Below, piece by piece: positions 1 through 8,275 of a stretch of DNA of 64,000 nt. Numbering within the stretch: position 1 is the first letter of the stretch; the number at the start of each line of letters is the position of its first letter. Source of the stretch: Bradyrhizobium erythrophlei. GTDB lineage: Bacteria; Pseudomonadota; Alphaproteobacteria; Rhizobiales; Xanthobacteraceae. The stretch is taken from contig NZ_LT670818.1 in assembly GCF_900129505.1 (NCBI RefSeq), positions 3,410,001-3,474,000 of the forward strand, read 5' to 3'. The translations under genes and the position numbers were made by a program. The notes under the pieces were generated by a model that saw nothing but the letters and a program-made list of their open reading frames with translations, did not search any database and was not told where the DNA came from.

Positions 1-184
1 TGAGCAATTCGCGGACGCCGAGATAGGTGTAGACGCCGGCTGCCAGCGCGAGGATCGCGGTGGTCAGCTTCAGCGTCACTTCGAGGCGTGCGACGCCCTT
101 CGAAAGCCACACCGACGCAGACGCGCGGGAAGGCAGGGTTTGAGAAGGCAAACTTTGGGAGGCAGGGGCAGTATTCGAGGGCAT
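1..184 (-). CDS. N-terminal fragment of an unrecognised membrane protein
   Basis: An ATG at 184..182 on the minus strand opens a frame with no stop for 61 codons to the window edge, so the gene is truncated here. The first 25 residues are rich in Ser, Pro and Ala. A hydrophobic stretch follows at about residues 37-56 (LKLTTAILALAAGVYTYLGV), probably one membrane span, then REL. Codon usage is high-GC like the neighbours. I do not recognise the family from this fragment. It is divergent from the SDR gene that starts at 351. Confidence 0.5.
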   Translation of the reverse strand, partial: MPSNTAPASQSLPSQTLPSRASASVWLSKGVARLEVTLKLTTAILALAAGVYTYLGVRELL

Positions 185-350
185 GGTGTGGTTTCCGCGC
201 TGACCAGCGCCCCCGCTTCTCTTTACCTTTCTGGAGAAAAATTCGGACGAGATTATGTCGCATGTGCCCAATCATCAGGCGTCACAAAGGCTTGAAACGG
301 ACGTGAGCCGTGCATCAATGAAGGGTGCCTTACTGCGTCAAGGAGAAGAC

Positions 351-1091
351 ATGACCGACAAGACCAGCAAAGTTGCGATCGTCACCGGCGCCTCGCGCGG
401 TATCGGCGCCGCGGTGGCGGAACGCCTCGCGACCGACGGCTTCACCGTCGTCATCAACTATTCCGCCAATGCAAAATCCGCCGAGACACTCGCCCGTAAG
501 ATCGAGGGCAAAGGCGGCCGCGCGCTCGCCGTCAAGGCCGACGTCGCCGATGCCGGCGCGGTCCGCGGCATGTTCGACGCCGCGCAAGCCGCGTTCGGCG
601 GCGTCGACGTGCTCGTCAACAATGCCGGCATCATGACGCTTGCCAGGATCGCCGACAGTGACGACGCGCTGTTCGACCGGCAGATCGCGGTCAATCTCAA
701 GGGCAGCTTCAATGCGATGCGCGAGGCCGGCAAGCGGCTGCGCGACGGCGGCCGGATCGTCAATTTCTCCACCAGCGTGGTCGGGACCAAGCTGGAAACC
801 TACGGGGTCTATGCCGCCACCAAATCGGCGATCGAGACCATGACGGCGATCCTGTCCAAGGAAATGCGCGGCCGCAACATCACGGTCAACGCGCTGGCGC
901 CGGGCCCGACCTCGACCGACCTGTTTCTCGAGGGCAAGTCACCCGAACTGGTCGAGCGCATGGCGAAGATGAATCCGCTGGAGCGGCTCGGCACGCCCGA
1001 GGACATCGCTGCCGTGGTCGCATTCCTGGTCGGTCCCGACGGCGGATGGGTCAACGGCCAGGTGCTGCGTGCTAATGGCGGCATGGTCTGA
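351..1091 (+). CDS. SDR family NAD(P)-dependent oxidoreductase
   Basis: Classical short-chain dehydrogenase of 246 residues, a usual length for the family. The cofactor-binding TGASRGIG motif is at residues 12-19, NNAG at 90-93, and the catalytic YxxxK (Tyr154, Lys158) follows the Ser region NFSTS. It is a cytosolic NAD(P)H-dependent reductase or dehydrogenase; the substrate cannot be read from sequence. The start is the ATG at 351 because AAGGAGAAG lies just upstream; the frame is open further upstream to 255 but those codons do not look like an SDR N-terminus. The gene ends four bases before the convergent esterase gene. FabG-like activity is possible but there is no fatty-acid synthesis context. 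Confidence 0.85.
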   Translation: MTDKTSKVAIVTGASRGIGAAVAERLATDGFTVVINYSANAKSAETLARKIEGKGGRALAVKADVADAGAVRGMFDAAQAAFGGVDVLVNNAGIMTLARIADSDDALFDRQIAVNLKGSFNAMREAGKRLRDGGRIVNFSTSVVGTKLETYGVYAATKSAIETMTAILSKEMRGRNITVNALAPGPTSTDLFLEGKSPELVERMAKMNPLERLGTPEDIAAVVAFLVGPDGGWVNGQVLRANGGMV

Positions 1092-1094
1092 CCA

Positions 1095-2168
1095 TCATCC
1101 TTTGCCGCTCAGCCAGTTCAGGATCGGCGCGTTCATCTCGCGTGGATAGCAATGGCTGAGATCGTCGAGTTCCCGGTAGGTGACATCGGCGCCGGCCGCC
1201 GCCAGCGCGTCGCGGGTCTGCCGCGCGACCTGCACCGGAAACATCCAGTCGAGCCGGCCGTGCACAAGATAGACCGGCAGGCCGCGCAATCTTCCCCCGT
1301 CGGCCATCTCCGCCATCAGCGGATGGAAGGTGGCGGAGACCGGCGCCAGATGGGTGAAGGGCGAGGCGCTCTCAAGTCCGGTGACGTAGCAGAACGTGCC
1401 GCCGTCACTCATGCCGGTCAGCAGCAGTCTTGCCGGATCGACGTTCCAGCGGCTGCACACGGCGCCGAGAATGCGGCCGAGGTTTGCAGTGTCGTCGTCA
1501 TCGCCCATCAGGGCCCAGGTATTGCCGGTCGCTGTCGGCGCCACCAGGATGGCGCCCTGGCTGCGCGCCTCGCGCAGCCAGCTCCACAGGAAGCCGCGGC
1601 CGTTGCCGCTGCCGCCATGCAGCGCCATCACCAGCGGCCAGGCGCGGTCGGGCGTGTAATATTCCGGCACATACAGTGAGAAGCCGCCGCGGCTGCCGGG
1701 TTCGTTGTGGTCGTGAAAGATCCCGGTGTTTTCGGCTGCCGGTTCCGCGAGGCGCGCCAGCAGGGTTGCATCCTCGCGCAGGGCGGGATCGACAAAAAAC
1801 TCGCTCACCGGCGGCAATCTTGCCCCGAGCGGATAAAGCGCCTCCTGCGCGCGGGGGGCGTGACGCAGTGCGCGAAACACCGCGATCAGATCGCCATTGC
1901 CGTTCTGGACCTCGCGCAATCCCGCGAACGCCTTGAGCGCCGCGTCGCTGGCGGCTTCGAGCGCGGTCCGGATGCTGGCGTACGGTTCGGGCCAGCCGGC
2001 GAGGCGCGGACGAACCGCCTGCAAGGCTTGGTCCGGCTCGCCCGCGGCCATCATGACCGCGGCGAATTCCGGCGGGTTCAGATGACGGGCGACAAAAGCG
2101 AGCGCCTCGAGCGACTGCAACAGCGGCGGCAGCACGGCCACGATGTCGTCGACCACGGCCTCGCTCAT
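1095..2168 (-). CDS. Phospholipase/carboxylesterase-like alpha/beta hydrolase
   Basis: A 357-residue protein whose C-terminal 190 residues are an alpha/beta hydrolase of the carboxylesterase or PHB-depolymerase type. The oxyanion region LHGGSGNGRG is near residue 183, the nucleophile elbow GMSDGG at 252-257 (Ser254), an Asp in the GRLDWMFP segment and a His in LSHCYP near the C-terminus. The first 160 residues are helical and Ala-rich, with no domain I recognise. No signal peptide is seen, so it is probably cytosolic. Start chosen at ATG 2168; an upstream in-frame start at 2255 would read through a repeat (2198-2285). Substrate unknown. Confidence 0.75.
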   Translation of the reverse strand: MSEAVVDDIVAVLPPLLQSLEALAFVARHLNPPEFAAVMMAAGEPDQALQAVRPRLAGWPEPYASIRTALEAASDAALKAFAGLREVQNGNGDLIAVFRALRHAPRAQEALYPLGARLPPVSEFFVDPALREDATLLARLAEPAAENTGIFHDHNEPGSRGGFSLYVPEYYTPDRAWPLVMALHGGSGNGRGFLWSWLREARSQGAILVAPTATGNTWALMGDDDDTANLGRILGAVCSRWNVDPARLLLTGMSDGGTFCYVTGLESASPFTHLAPVSATFHPLMAEMADGGRLRGLPVYLVHGRLDWMFPVQVARQTRDALAAAGADVTYRELDDLSHCYPREMNAPILNWLSGKG

Positions 2169-2197
2169 TGCCCGTCCCCCGCGTGTGCGATTCCATA

Positions 2198-2285
2198 GCG
2201 TTTTCGAGCGAAGTGGATACCGGTTCGCGTGAAGAAAACGCGTCAGATAAAGCAAATGGAGATCGGTTCTGATGCCGTCAGAACC
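2198..2285. repeat. Palindromic intergenic repeat with two short stems
   Basis: GCGTTTTC at 2198-2205 pairs with GAAAACGC at 2234-2241, and GGTTCTGA at 2265-2272 pairs perfectly with TCAGAACC at 2278-2285 over a 5-base loop. The segment lies between the esterase start and the S1C protein stop and resembles, from memory, a common Rhizobiales intergenic repeat. The second hairpin could also act as a terminator for the S1C gene, though no T-run follows. Confidence 0.65.
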
Positions 2286-2294
2286 GGTCAGGCC

Positions 2295-3266
2295 CTAGTG
2301 CAGCTGCGGGCCCTTCAGCAGCCTGGAGCGGTCGGTCGAGGTCAGCGTTACGTCGAAGGTGACGCCGTCATGATAGACGGTGAGCGGGACGTCGACGCCT
2401 GCCGGCCCGAGTGCCCAGAGTTTGCGGTAGAAGCCGGTTTGACTGGAGACCTTCTCGCCCTTCACTGCCAGGATGACGTCCCCGGCCTTGAGTTCGGCGC
2501 GCGCCGCGGGCCCCTTGGCGGAGATGCCGATCACCACCACCCTGTTGTCGATCTCGGTCGAGTACATTCCGAGCCAGGGCCGCGCCGGCTTGTTGACGCG
2601 GCCGAATTTTCGCAAATCGTCGAGCACCGGTGTCAACAGATCGATCGGCACGATCATGTTGACGTGCTCGCCCTTGCCGTCGCGTTCGCGTTCAAGCTGC
2701 AGCGAACCGATCCCGATCAGTTCGCCGCGGGTCGAGATCAGCCCGGTGCCGCCCCAATTGGGATGCGCCGGATAGGTGAAGATCGCCTCGTTCAGGAAAT
2801 ATTCCCAGTAACCGGCGAACTCCTGCTTGGCGGCGATCTGGCAGGCGACCGAGCGGGTGCGTCCGCCGGCGCCGCCCACCACGACAGGGTCGCCGAGCTG
2901 GGTGGCGCGGGAGGAGCCGAGCGGCAACGGATCGAGATCGATGCGGCCAAGCGCCTGCACCAGGCCGAAGCCGCTCTCGAAATCGATGCCGAGCACGTGG
3001 CCTGCCACGACGCGGCCGTCGCCGAGATGCAGCCAGACCGACTCGGCTTCGGTGATCAAATAGCCGATGGTCAGCACTAGCCCGTCGTCGATCACGACGC
3101 CATTGCCGGCGCGCTCGGTGCCCAGCGTGTCCGCGCTGAAGGCGTCCGCGGGGATGATCGAATGCAGCCCAACCACCGAGGAAAGCACCCGGTCGAGATC
3201 GAAACTGTAGTCGCCCGGGCGCGGCTGATTGGCCGGCGGCACTTTCCATTCAGTCAAAGAGGGCAT
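2295..3266 (-). CDS. S1C (HtrA/DegP-like) protein with PDZ domain, probable pseudoprotease
   Basis: A 323-residue protein with the trypsin-like HtrA fold at about residues 25-215 and one PDZ domain at about 225-305 (WLGMYS start, LKAGDVILAVKG carboxylate loop). The usual triad positions appear substituted: the TNNHVV His position reads TIGYLI (Tyr69), the DLALL Asp position reads GFGLV (Gly99), and the GNSGG Ser position reads PNWGG (Trp171). The GELIGIG segment after it is well kept, so the alignment is fairly firm. It probably binds peptides or acts as a scaffold rather than a protease. No signal peptide or membrane anchor is seen. Start at ATG 3266 is supported by AGGAGA upstream. Confidence 0.75.
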   Translation of the reverse strand: MPSLTEWKVPPANQPRPGDYSFDLDRVLSSVVGLHSIIPADAFSADTLGTERAGNGVVIDDGLVLTIGYLITEAESVWLHLGDGRVVAGHVLGIDFESGFGLVQALGRIDLDPLPLGSSRATQLGDPVVVGGAGGRTRSVACQIAAKQEFAGYWEYFLNEAIFTYPAHPNWGGTGLISTRGELIGIGSLQLERERDGKGEHVNMIVPIDLLTPVLDDLRKFGRVNKPARPWLGMYSTEIDNRVVVIGISAKGPAARAELKAGDVILAVKGEKVSSQTGFYRKLWALGPAGVDVPLTVYHDGVTFDVTLTSTDRSRLLKGPQLH

Positions 3267-3418
3267 GGAGACTCTCCTGGCCTGCCGGTGCGCTATACCC
3301 CGCAAATTTGAGCGAACTGCGGCGCGCCAACCGATAACGATCTTATGTCGCAAACGGCGGTCGCGAAAGTCTCGATCAGCCTGGACTCACATACATTGCC
3401 CGCGCCGCCGGCTCGCCC

Positions 3419-3583
3419 TTAAAGCCGGAAATACCATTTCGCACAGGAGGTGTTTTTCACCGCATGCCGATTGAGGTCGGGGCGCCATCCGTCCACCACA
3501 CCGGACCGGGCTCGCCGAGTTCACGCTTGATGAGATCGATCACGCGATGCGCGGCGGCCTGTTCGACTGGGTCGTCTGACTTG
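3419..3583 (-). pseudogene. Possible frameshifted remnant of a small protein gene
   Basis: Between the S1C and Gre-like genes (3267-3583) there is no intact gene. On the minus strand, downstream of the Gre-like stop, one frame reads a protein-like stretch (EQAAAHRVIDLIKRELGEPG, then PVWWTDGAP) with no good start codon. It breaks near 3483; moving one base lets it continue as DLNRHAVKNTSCAKWYFRL to a stop at 3421..3419. The sense-like composition across the shift suggests a decayed small gene. This is inference; neutral sequence remains possible. Confidence 0.3.
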
Positions 3584-4048
3584 TCACTGGATGCGGATGA
3601 TCTCGGCTTCGCCGGCGCCGGCGGCGACGACATCGCCGACGCGTTTGCCGAACATCGCCCGCGCCAGCGGCGAGATATGGGAGATGGAACCTTGCGCGGG
3701 ATTGGCCTCGTCCTCGCCGACGATCCGGAACGTCTGCTCCCGGCCGTCGTCGCGCAGGATCGTCACCGAAGCGCCGAACCGCACTTCGGACGAGTCCGAG
3801 GGGGCGGGGACGACGCGCGCGGTGGCGCGCCGCACGGTCCAATAGCGAAGCTCCCGGCGCGCGGCCGCGAGTGCGGCGCGATCGGCCGTCGCCTGCGCAT
3901 CGGCGTAGGCTTCGCCGGCGGTGGCCAGCGCCTGTTCGATCCGTGCGAGGCCTGTCTCGGTCACATCATTGGGATGCTCCGAGATCGGCCGATCCGGCAG
4001 ATCGTCGAGGTAATCGGTGTCCTGCTCCTTAACGAAGGCTCGGCTCAT
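3584..4048 (-). CDS. GreA/GreB-like transcription elongation factor family protein
   Basis: A 154-residue protein with a Gre C-terminal FKBP-like domain (FGASVTILRDDG, then FRIVGEDEANPAQGSISHIS, SPLARAMFGKRVGD). The N-terminal part is a helical hairpin of about 60 residues introduced by HPNDVTETGL. The acidic tip of classical GreA (GDLSEN-like) is not present, so RNA-cleavage stimulation is doubtful although RNA polymerase binding is plausible. Start ATG 4048 gives the natural MSRAFVKEQD N-terminus; an upstream in-frame start at 4090 is less likely. A paralogue is at 19197-19679. It is divergent from the DUF1810 gene. Confidence 0.8.
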   Translation of the reverse strand: MSRAFVKEQDTDYLDDLPDRPISEHPNDVTETGLARIEQALATAGEAYADAQATADRAALAAARRELRYWTVRRATARVVPAPSDSSEVRFGASVTILRDDGREQTFRIVGEDEANPAQGSISHISPLARAMFGKRVGDVVAAGAGEAEIIRIQ

Positions 4049-4164
4049 GGTGGTGACCTGACAAGTTGCAAACGATGAGGAAAGGAACAATTATCGGACG
4101 GTTCCGTTCCTTCCCGAAGGCGGCTCGTCGGGCATGCGGGCCGGACCGAATCGAGGCCGGCACC

Positions 4165-4587
4165 ATGACCGATCCTTTCGACCTCGCGCGCTTCGTCGAT
4201 GCGCAGGCGCCGGTCTACGCCGCTGTCCTCGCAGAGCTGCGCCGGGGCCGGAAGCAAAGTCACTGGATGTGGTTCATCTTTCCCCAGTTTGCCGGCCTCG
4301 GGCTGAGCGCGATGGCGCAGCGTTTTGCGCTTCGCTCCCGCGAGGAGGCCGTGGCCTATCTCGGGCACAAGGTCTTGGGGCAAAGGCTGCGGGAATGCAC
4401 CGTATTGGTCAATGCCGTCGAGGGCCGGACCATCCACGATATCCTCGGCAGTCCCGACGATCTCAAATTCCATTCGTCGATGACCCTGTTCGCCGCGGTG
4501 TCGCCCGAGCCGGAATTCGCCGAAGCCATCACGAAATTCTACGGCGGCACGCCGGACCGCAGGACGCTGGCGCTGCTCGGCGGCTGA
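4165..4587 (+). CDS. DUF1810 family protein
   Basis: A 140-residue protein typical of DUF1810 in length and motifs: FDLARFVDAQ at the start, GRKQSHWMWFIFPQ in the centre, then the region HDILGSPDDLKFHSSMTLFA. The molecular function of the family is not established. Start set at ATG 4165, where the family normally begins; the frame is open further upstream but those residues do not match. It is a single gene between the divergent Gre-like gene and the M20 gene. The following 170 bases hold a GCCGGCC/GGCCGGC inverted repeat (4666-4672/4689-4695). Confidence 0.85.
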   Translation: MTDPFDLARFVDAQAPVYAAVLAELRRGRKQSHWMWFIFPQFAGLGLSAMAQRFALRSREEAVAYLGHKVLGQRLRECTVLVNAVEGRTIHDILGSPDDLKFHSSMTLFAAVSPEPEFAEAITKFYGGTPDRRTLALLGG

Positions 4588-4759
4588 TGCCAGGGTGCGT
4601 ATCGCCTTGTATCGCCTTGCGCAGCGAACCCCGATCCGTTGCCCTGCGACTGATCCGCCCTTCGTGCCGGCCGCATGGCTGGTGTCCCGGCCGGCGCTAG
4701 GCGAGGCCGAATGAAGCTGCTAACGATTTCGCTCTCGCATTTGGATCAGGGGCCCGTGG

Positions 4760-6178
4760 ATGGACAACCGCAGTGACATTTGGCTTGGCGTTGACGCGAT
4801 CAAGGCGAGTTTCATCGCCCTGAGCGACAGGGTCTGGGCGATGCCGGAAGTGTGCTACACCGAGGCGCGCTCCGCCGCCGAACATCTGGCCGAGCTGCGC
4901 CGCCAGGGTTACCGCATCACGGAGAATGTCGCGGACATCCCCACGGCCGTGATGGGCGAATGGGGTGAGGGCGGCCCGGTCATCGCTTTCCTCGGCGAAT
5001 ACGACGCGCTGCCCGGTCTCAGCCAGGAGGCGGGCGTGGCGGAGCCTCGCCCATTGGAGGCCGGAGGACATGGCCATGGCTGCGGCCATAATCTGCTTGG
5101 CTCGGCCGCGTTGCTCGCCGCCACGGCGGTGAAGGACTGGCTTACCGCAAACAAGGTGCCCGGGCGCGTGCGCTATTACGGCTGCCCCGCCGAGGAGGGC
5201 GGTGCCGCCAAAGCCTTCATGGTGCGCGCCGGGACCTTCGATGACGTCGATATCGCCATCACCTGGCACCCTTCCAGCTTCTGGGAGGTAGCGGTCACGC
5301 CTTCGCTGGCCAACACGCGCGCCGATTTCATCTTCACCGGCCGCACCTCGCATGCCGCGGCTTCGCCGCATCTCGGCCGCAGCGCGCTCGACGCGGTGGA
5401 ACTGATGAATGTCGGTGTGAACTACATGCGCGAGCACATGCCCAGCGACGCCCGCGTTCATTACGCCTTGCTCGACACCGGCGGTATCGCGCCCAATGTG
5501 GTGCAGGCCCATGCCCGCGTGCGCTATTCCATCCGCGCCCGCGACCTGCCCGGCATGACCGAACTGGTGGGGCGTGTCCACAAGATCGCGCAAGGCGCGG
5601 CGCTGATGACGGAAACCAAAATGGAGATGCGGATCATTTCCGCCGTCTCCAATGCGCTGCACAACACGCCGCTCGAGGAGACGCTGCACCGGATCATGGA
5701 GGAACTCGGTCCCCCCCATTTCGACGAGGCAGACAAGGATTTCGCCACGAAAATCCGCGCGACGCTGACCGAAAAGGACATCGCCAGCGTCTACCACACC
5801 ATCGGCATGGACCCCACCGACCGTCCGCTGGCCGATTTCCTCGTGCCGCTCGACGCCAAGCGCAACCCCCTGGTCGGCTCGACCGACGTGGGCGACGTGA
5901 GCTGGGTGGTCCCGACCGTTCAGGTCCACGCCCCGACGATCGCCATCGGCACCCCGCTGCACACCTGGCAGGTGGTCGCCCAGGGCAAAAGCCCGCACGC
6001 GCACAAGGCCATGGTGCAGGCCGCCAAGGCGATGGCGGGGCTGGGCGTCAAGGCGCTGACGGAGCCCGGCCTGATCGCCGCCGCCAAGGGCGACCTCAAG
6101 AAGCGCACGGCGCGGACGCCCTATGTCAGCCCTTTGCCGGACGATGTTGCACCGCCGCTGGACATGTCCCTGAACTGA
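4760..6178 (+). CDS. M20 family amidohydrolase (AbgB-like)
   Basis: A 472-residue metallohydrolase of the M20/M40 family, closest in layout to p-aminobenzoyl-glutamate hydrolase subunit B. Metal and catalytic motifs: HGHGCGHN at residues 104-111, PAEEGG at 143-148, TWHPSS near 173, the dimerisation-domain GRTSHAAASPHLGRSALD, and a late His in GTPLHTWQ. It would hydrolyse an amide bond in the cytosol. It heads the operon with the Dpp-type importer (6460-12120), which suggests that the importer brings in its substrate. That coupling is inference; the actual substrate is unknown. Confidence 0.85.
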   Translation: MDNRSDIWLGVDAIKASFIALSDRVWAMPEVCYTEARSAAEHLAELRRQGYRITENVADIPTAVMGEWGEGGPVIAFLGEYDALPGLSQEAGVAEPRPLEAGGHGHGCGHNLLGSAALLAATAVKDWLTANKVPGRVRYYGCPAEEGGAAKAFMVRAGTFDDVDIAITWHPSSFWEVAVTPSLANTRADFIFTGRTSHAAASPHLGRSALDAVELMNVGVNYMREHMPSDARVHYALLDTGGIAPNVVQAHARVRYSIRARDLPGMTELVGRVHKIAQGAALMTETKMEMRIISAVSNALHNTPLEETLHRIMEELGPPHFDEADKDFATKIRATLTEKDIASVYHTIGMDPTDRPLADFLVPLDAKRNPLVGSTDVGDVSWVVPTVQVHAPTIAIGTPLHTWQVVAQGKSPHAHKAMVQAAKAMAGLGVKALTEPGLIAAAKGDLKKRTARTPYVSPLPDDVAPPLDMSLN

Positions 6179-6242
6179 TCCTCAAGGCGGCTTGCGCGCG
6201 TCTTAAGTGCGTCTTGGGCGTGAGGTGGCGAACAAACTTTCA

Positions 6243-6295
6243 GCAATCCAGGGCGTGCTGGACCGCGCTTTGGCGCCCGAATACCGCTGGATTGC
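6243..6295. promoter_or_regulatory. Inverted repeat upstream of the ABC binding-protein gene
   Basis: The 281-base gap between the M20 gene and the binding-protein gene contains GCAATCCAG at 6243-6251 and its reverse complement CTGGATTGC at 6287-6295, 35 bases apart. It could be an operator or an mRNA structure that sets the higher level of the binding protein. No protein-coding signal is seen in the gap. Confidence 0.3.
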
Positions 6296-6459
6296 CGAAA
6301 CGGTGGGCGCCTTTGCCCAAGCAACAACCAGAAAACCCTCCGCGTCTACACCGCAACAAGTTGACCTGCGGGGCGTTCGGTGTGCCATCTTCCCGGGGAC
6401 ATTTGACGCGGCTACCCTCCGGCCGCCCGCAAACCACACGCGAACCGCACGAGGCGACG

Positions 6460-8250
6460 ATGCTGGACAATGAACTGCGAACCATGATCGACGGGGTGAA
6501 GGACGGCCGCATGGACCGCCGTGCCTTCATTGCGCGCATGATCGGTCTCGGCCTCACCGCGCCCATGGCCACCCAGCTTCTGGCCATCGGCGGCGTGGCC
6601 ATGGCCCAGAGCCCGTCACCCTACAAGCCGACCAAGCGCGGCGGGGGCGGCCCGCTGAAGCTGCTCTGGTGGCAGGGGCCGACCCTGCTCAATCCGCACT
6701 TTGCCACCGGCACCAAGGACCAGGATGCTTCGCGCATCTTCTACGAGCCTTTCGCGAGCTGGGACGTGGACGGAAACCTCAATGCCATTCTCGCGGCCGA
6801 AATTCCGTCGATCCAGAACGGCGGTCTGTCCGCAGACGCCAAGTCGGTGACCTGGAAACTGAAGCCCGGCGTCAAATGGCACGACGGCAAGCCCTTCACC
6901 GCCGACGATGCCGTGTTCACCTGGCAATACGTCACGGATCCCGCCACTGCGGCGGTCAGCGTCGGCGTCTACCGCGACCTCACGGTGGAAAAGGTGGATG
7001 ATCTTACGGTCCGTATCCTGTTCGACAAGCCGACCCCGTTCTGGGCCAACGCCTTCGTCGGGGCCTATGGCTGCATCCTCCCAAAACATCTGTTCGCCGA
7101 CTACAAGGGCGACAAATCCCGCGACGCTCCGAACAACCTCAAACCCGTCGGCACCGGCGCCTACAAATTCGTCGAGTTCAAGCCCAGCGACCTCATCCGC
7201 GCCGAGCTCAACCCCGACTACCATATGCCGAACCGACCCTACTTCGACACATTCGAATTGAAGGGCGGCGGCGATGCGGTCTCCGCGGCGCGCGCCATCA
7301 TCCAGACCGGCGAATATGATTATGCCTGGAACATGCAGGTGGAGGACGAGGTGTTGCTGCGCCTCGAAAAGGGCGGCAAGGGCAGGACCATCTATGCGGT
7401 CGGCGGCGATATCGAATTCATCGCCCTCAATTCCACCGATCCCAATACCGAGGTCGACGGCGAGCGGTCCTCGATGAAAACCAAGCACCCCCTGTTGTCC
7501 GATCCAGCCGTGCGCAAGGCGCTTGCGCTGCTGGTGGACCGCGAGGCCATCAAGAAAGTCATTTACGGCCGCGCCGGACGCGTCACGGCCAACTACCTTA
7601 ACGGGCCGGAGAAGTTCGTCTCCAAGAACACCTCGTGGGAATTCAGCGTCGAAAAGGCGGCCAAGCTGCTCGACGAGGCCGGATGGAAACCGGGCGCGGA
7701 CGGCATCCGCGAAAAGGATGGCAAGAAGCTGAAACTGCTTTACCAGACCTCGACCAACGGGCCGCGCCAGAAGACCCAGGCCATCGTCAAGCAAGCCTTC
7801 CAGAAGGCCGGAATCGACGTCGAACTGAAATCGGTCGTGGCCTCGGTGTTCTTTTCCTCCGATGTCGCCAATCCCGATACCTATGCCCATTTCTATGCCG
7901 ATATCGAGATGTTCCAGATCCCGATGACCCAGCCAGACCCGGCCCAGCACATGCGCCGCTATCATTCGCGCTACGTCGCCACCAAGGAGAACAAGTGGCA
8001 GGGCACCAATTTCCCGCGCTGGGTCAATGCGGATTACGATGCGGCCGTCGACGCGGCCGAGAACGAAATTGATCCGGTCAAGCGTGCCGCGCTCTACATC
8101 AAGTGCAACGACCTGATGTGGCAGGAAACGGTGTTCGTTCCCGTCATGCACCGCGTCAAGGTCGGTGCCAGCGCCAACACGCTGCGCCCGGTGATGAGCG
8201 GCTGGGCCAACGATCTGGACAATCTGCAGGACTGGTATCGGGAGGAGTGA
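6460..8250 (+). CDS. Peptide/amide ABC transporter substrate-binding protein
   Basis: A 596-residue SBP_bac_5 family periplasmic binding protein. The N-terminus has a twin-arginine-type signal (DRRAFIARMIGLGLTAPM) with a probable cleavage after AMA near residue 47. Family motifs include WKLKPGVKWHDGKPFTADD, PVGTGAYKF and the VRKALALLVDREAI segment. The start is ATG 6460, which gives a normal signal peptide; upstream in-frame codons run through the inverted repeat. It supplies the ligand to the two permeases that follow. The Tat signal suggests it is exported folded. Confidence 0.88.
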   Translation: MLDNELRTMIDGVKDGRMDRRAFIARMIGLGLTAPMATQLLAIGGVAMAQSPSPYKPTKRGGGGPLKLLWWQGPTLLNPHFATGTKDQDASRIFYEPFASWDVDGNLNAILAAEIPSIQNGGLSADAKSVTWKLKPGVKWHDGKPFTADDAVFTWQYVTDPATAAVSVGVYRDLTVEKVDDLTVRILFDKPTPFWANAFVGAYGCILPKHLFADYKGDKSRDAPNNLKPVGTGAYKFVEFKPSDLIRAELNPDYHMPNRPYFDTFELKGGGDAVSAARAIIQTGEYDYAWNMQVEDEVLLRLEKGGKGRTIYAVGGDIEFIALNSTDPNTEVDGERSSMKTKHPLLSDPAVRKALALLVDREAIKKVIYGRAGRVTANYLNGPEKFVSKNTSWEFSVEKAAKLLDEAGWKPGADGIREKDGKKLKLLYQTSTNGPRQKTQAIVKQAFQKAGIDVELKSVVASVFFSSDVANPDTYAHFYADIEMFQIPMTQPDPAQHMRRYHSRYVATKENKWQGTNFPRWVNADYDAAVDAAENEIDPVKRAALYIKCNDLMWQETVFVPVMHRVKVGASANTLRPVMSGWANDLDNLQDWYREE

Positions 8251-8275
8251 AGGAGCGCGAACAGAGTGTTGCCTC

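Noticed and set aside
3464..4078. Plus-strand frame opposite the first Gre-like gene
   Set aside because: No ribosome site and no motif; the minus strand carries a clear Gre C-terminal domain.
4697..6004. Long minus-strand open frame opposite the M20 gene
   Set aside because: Composition is that of a high-GC shadow (His/Gly/Arg-rich), there is no ribosome site, and the plus strand encodes a clear M20 enzyme.
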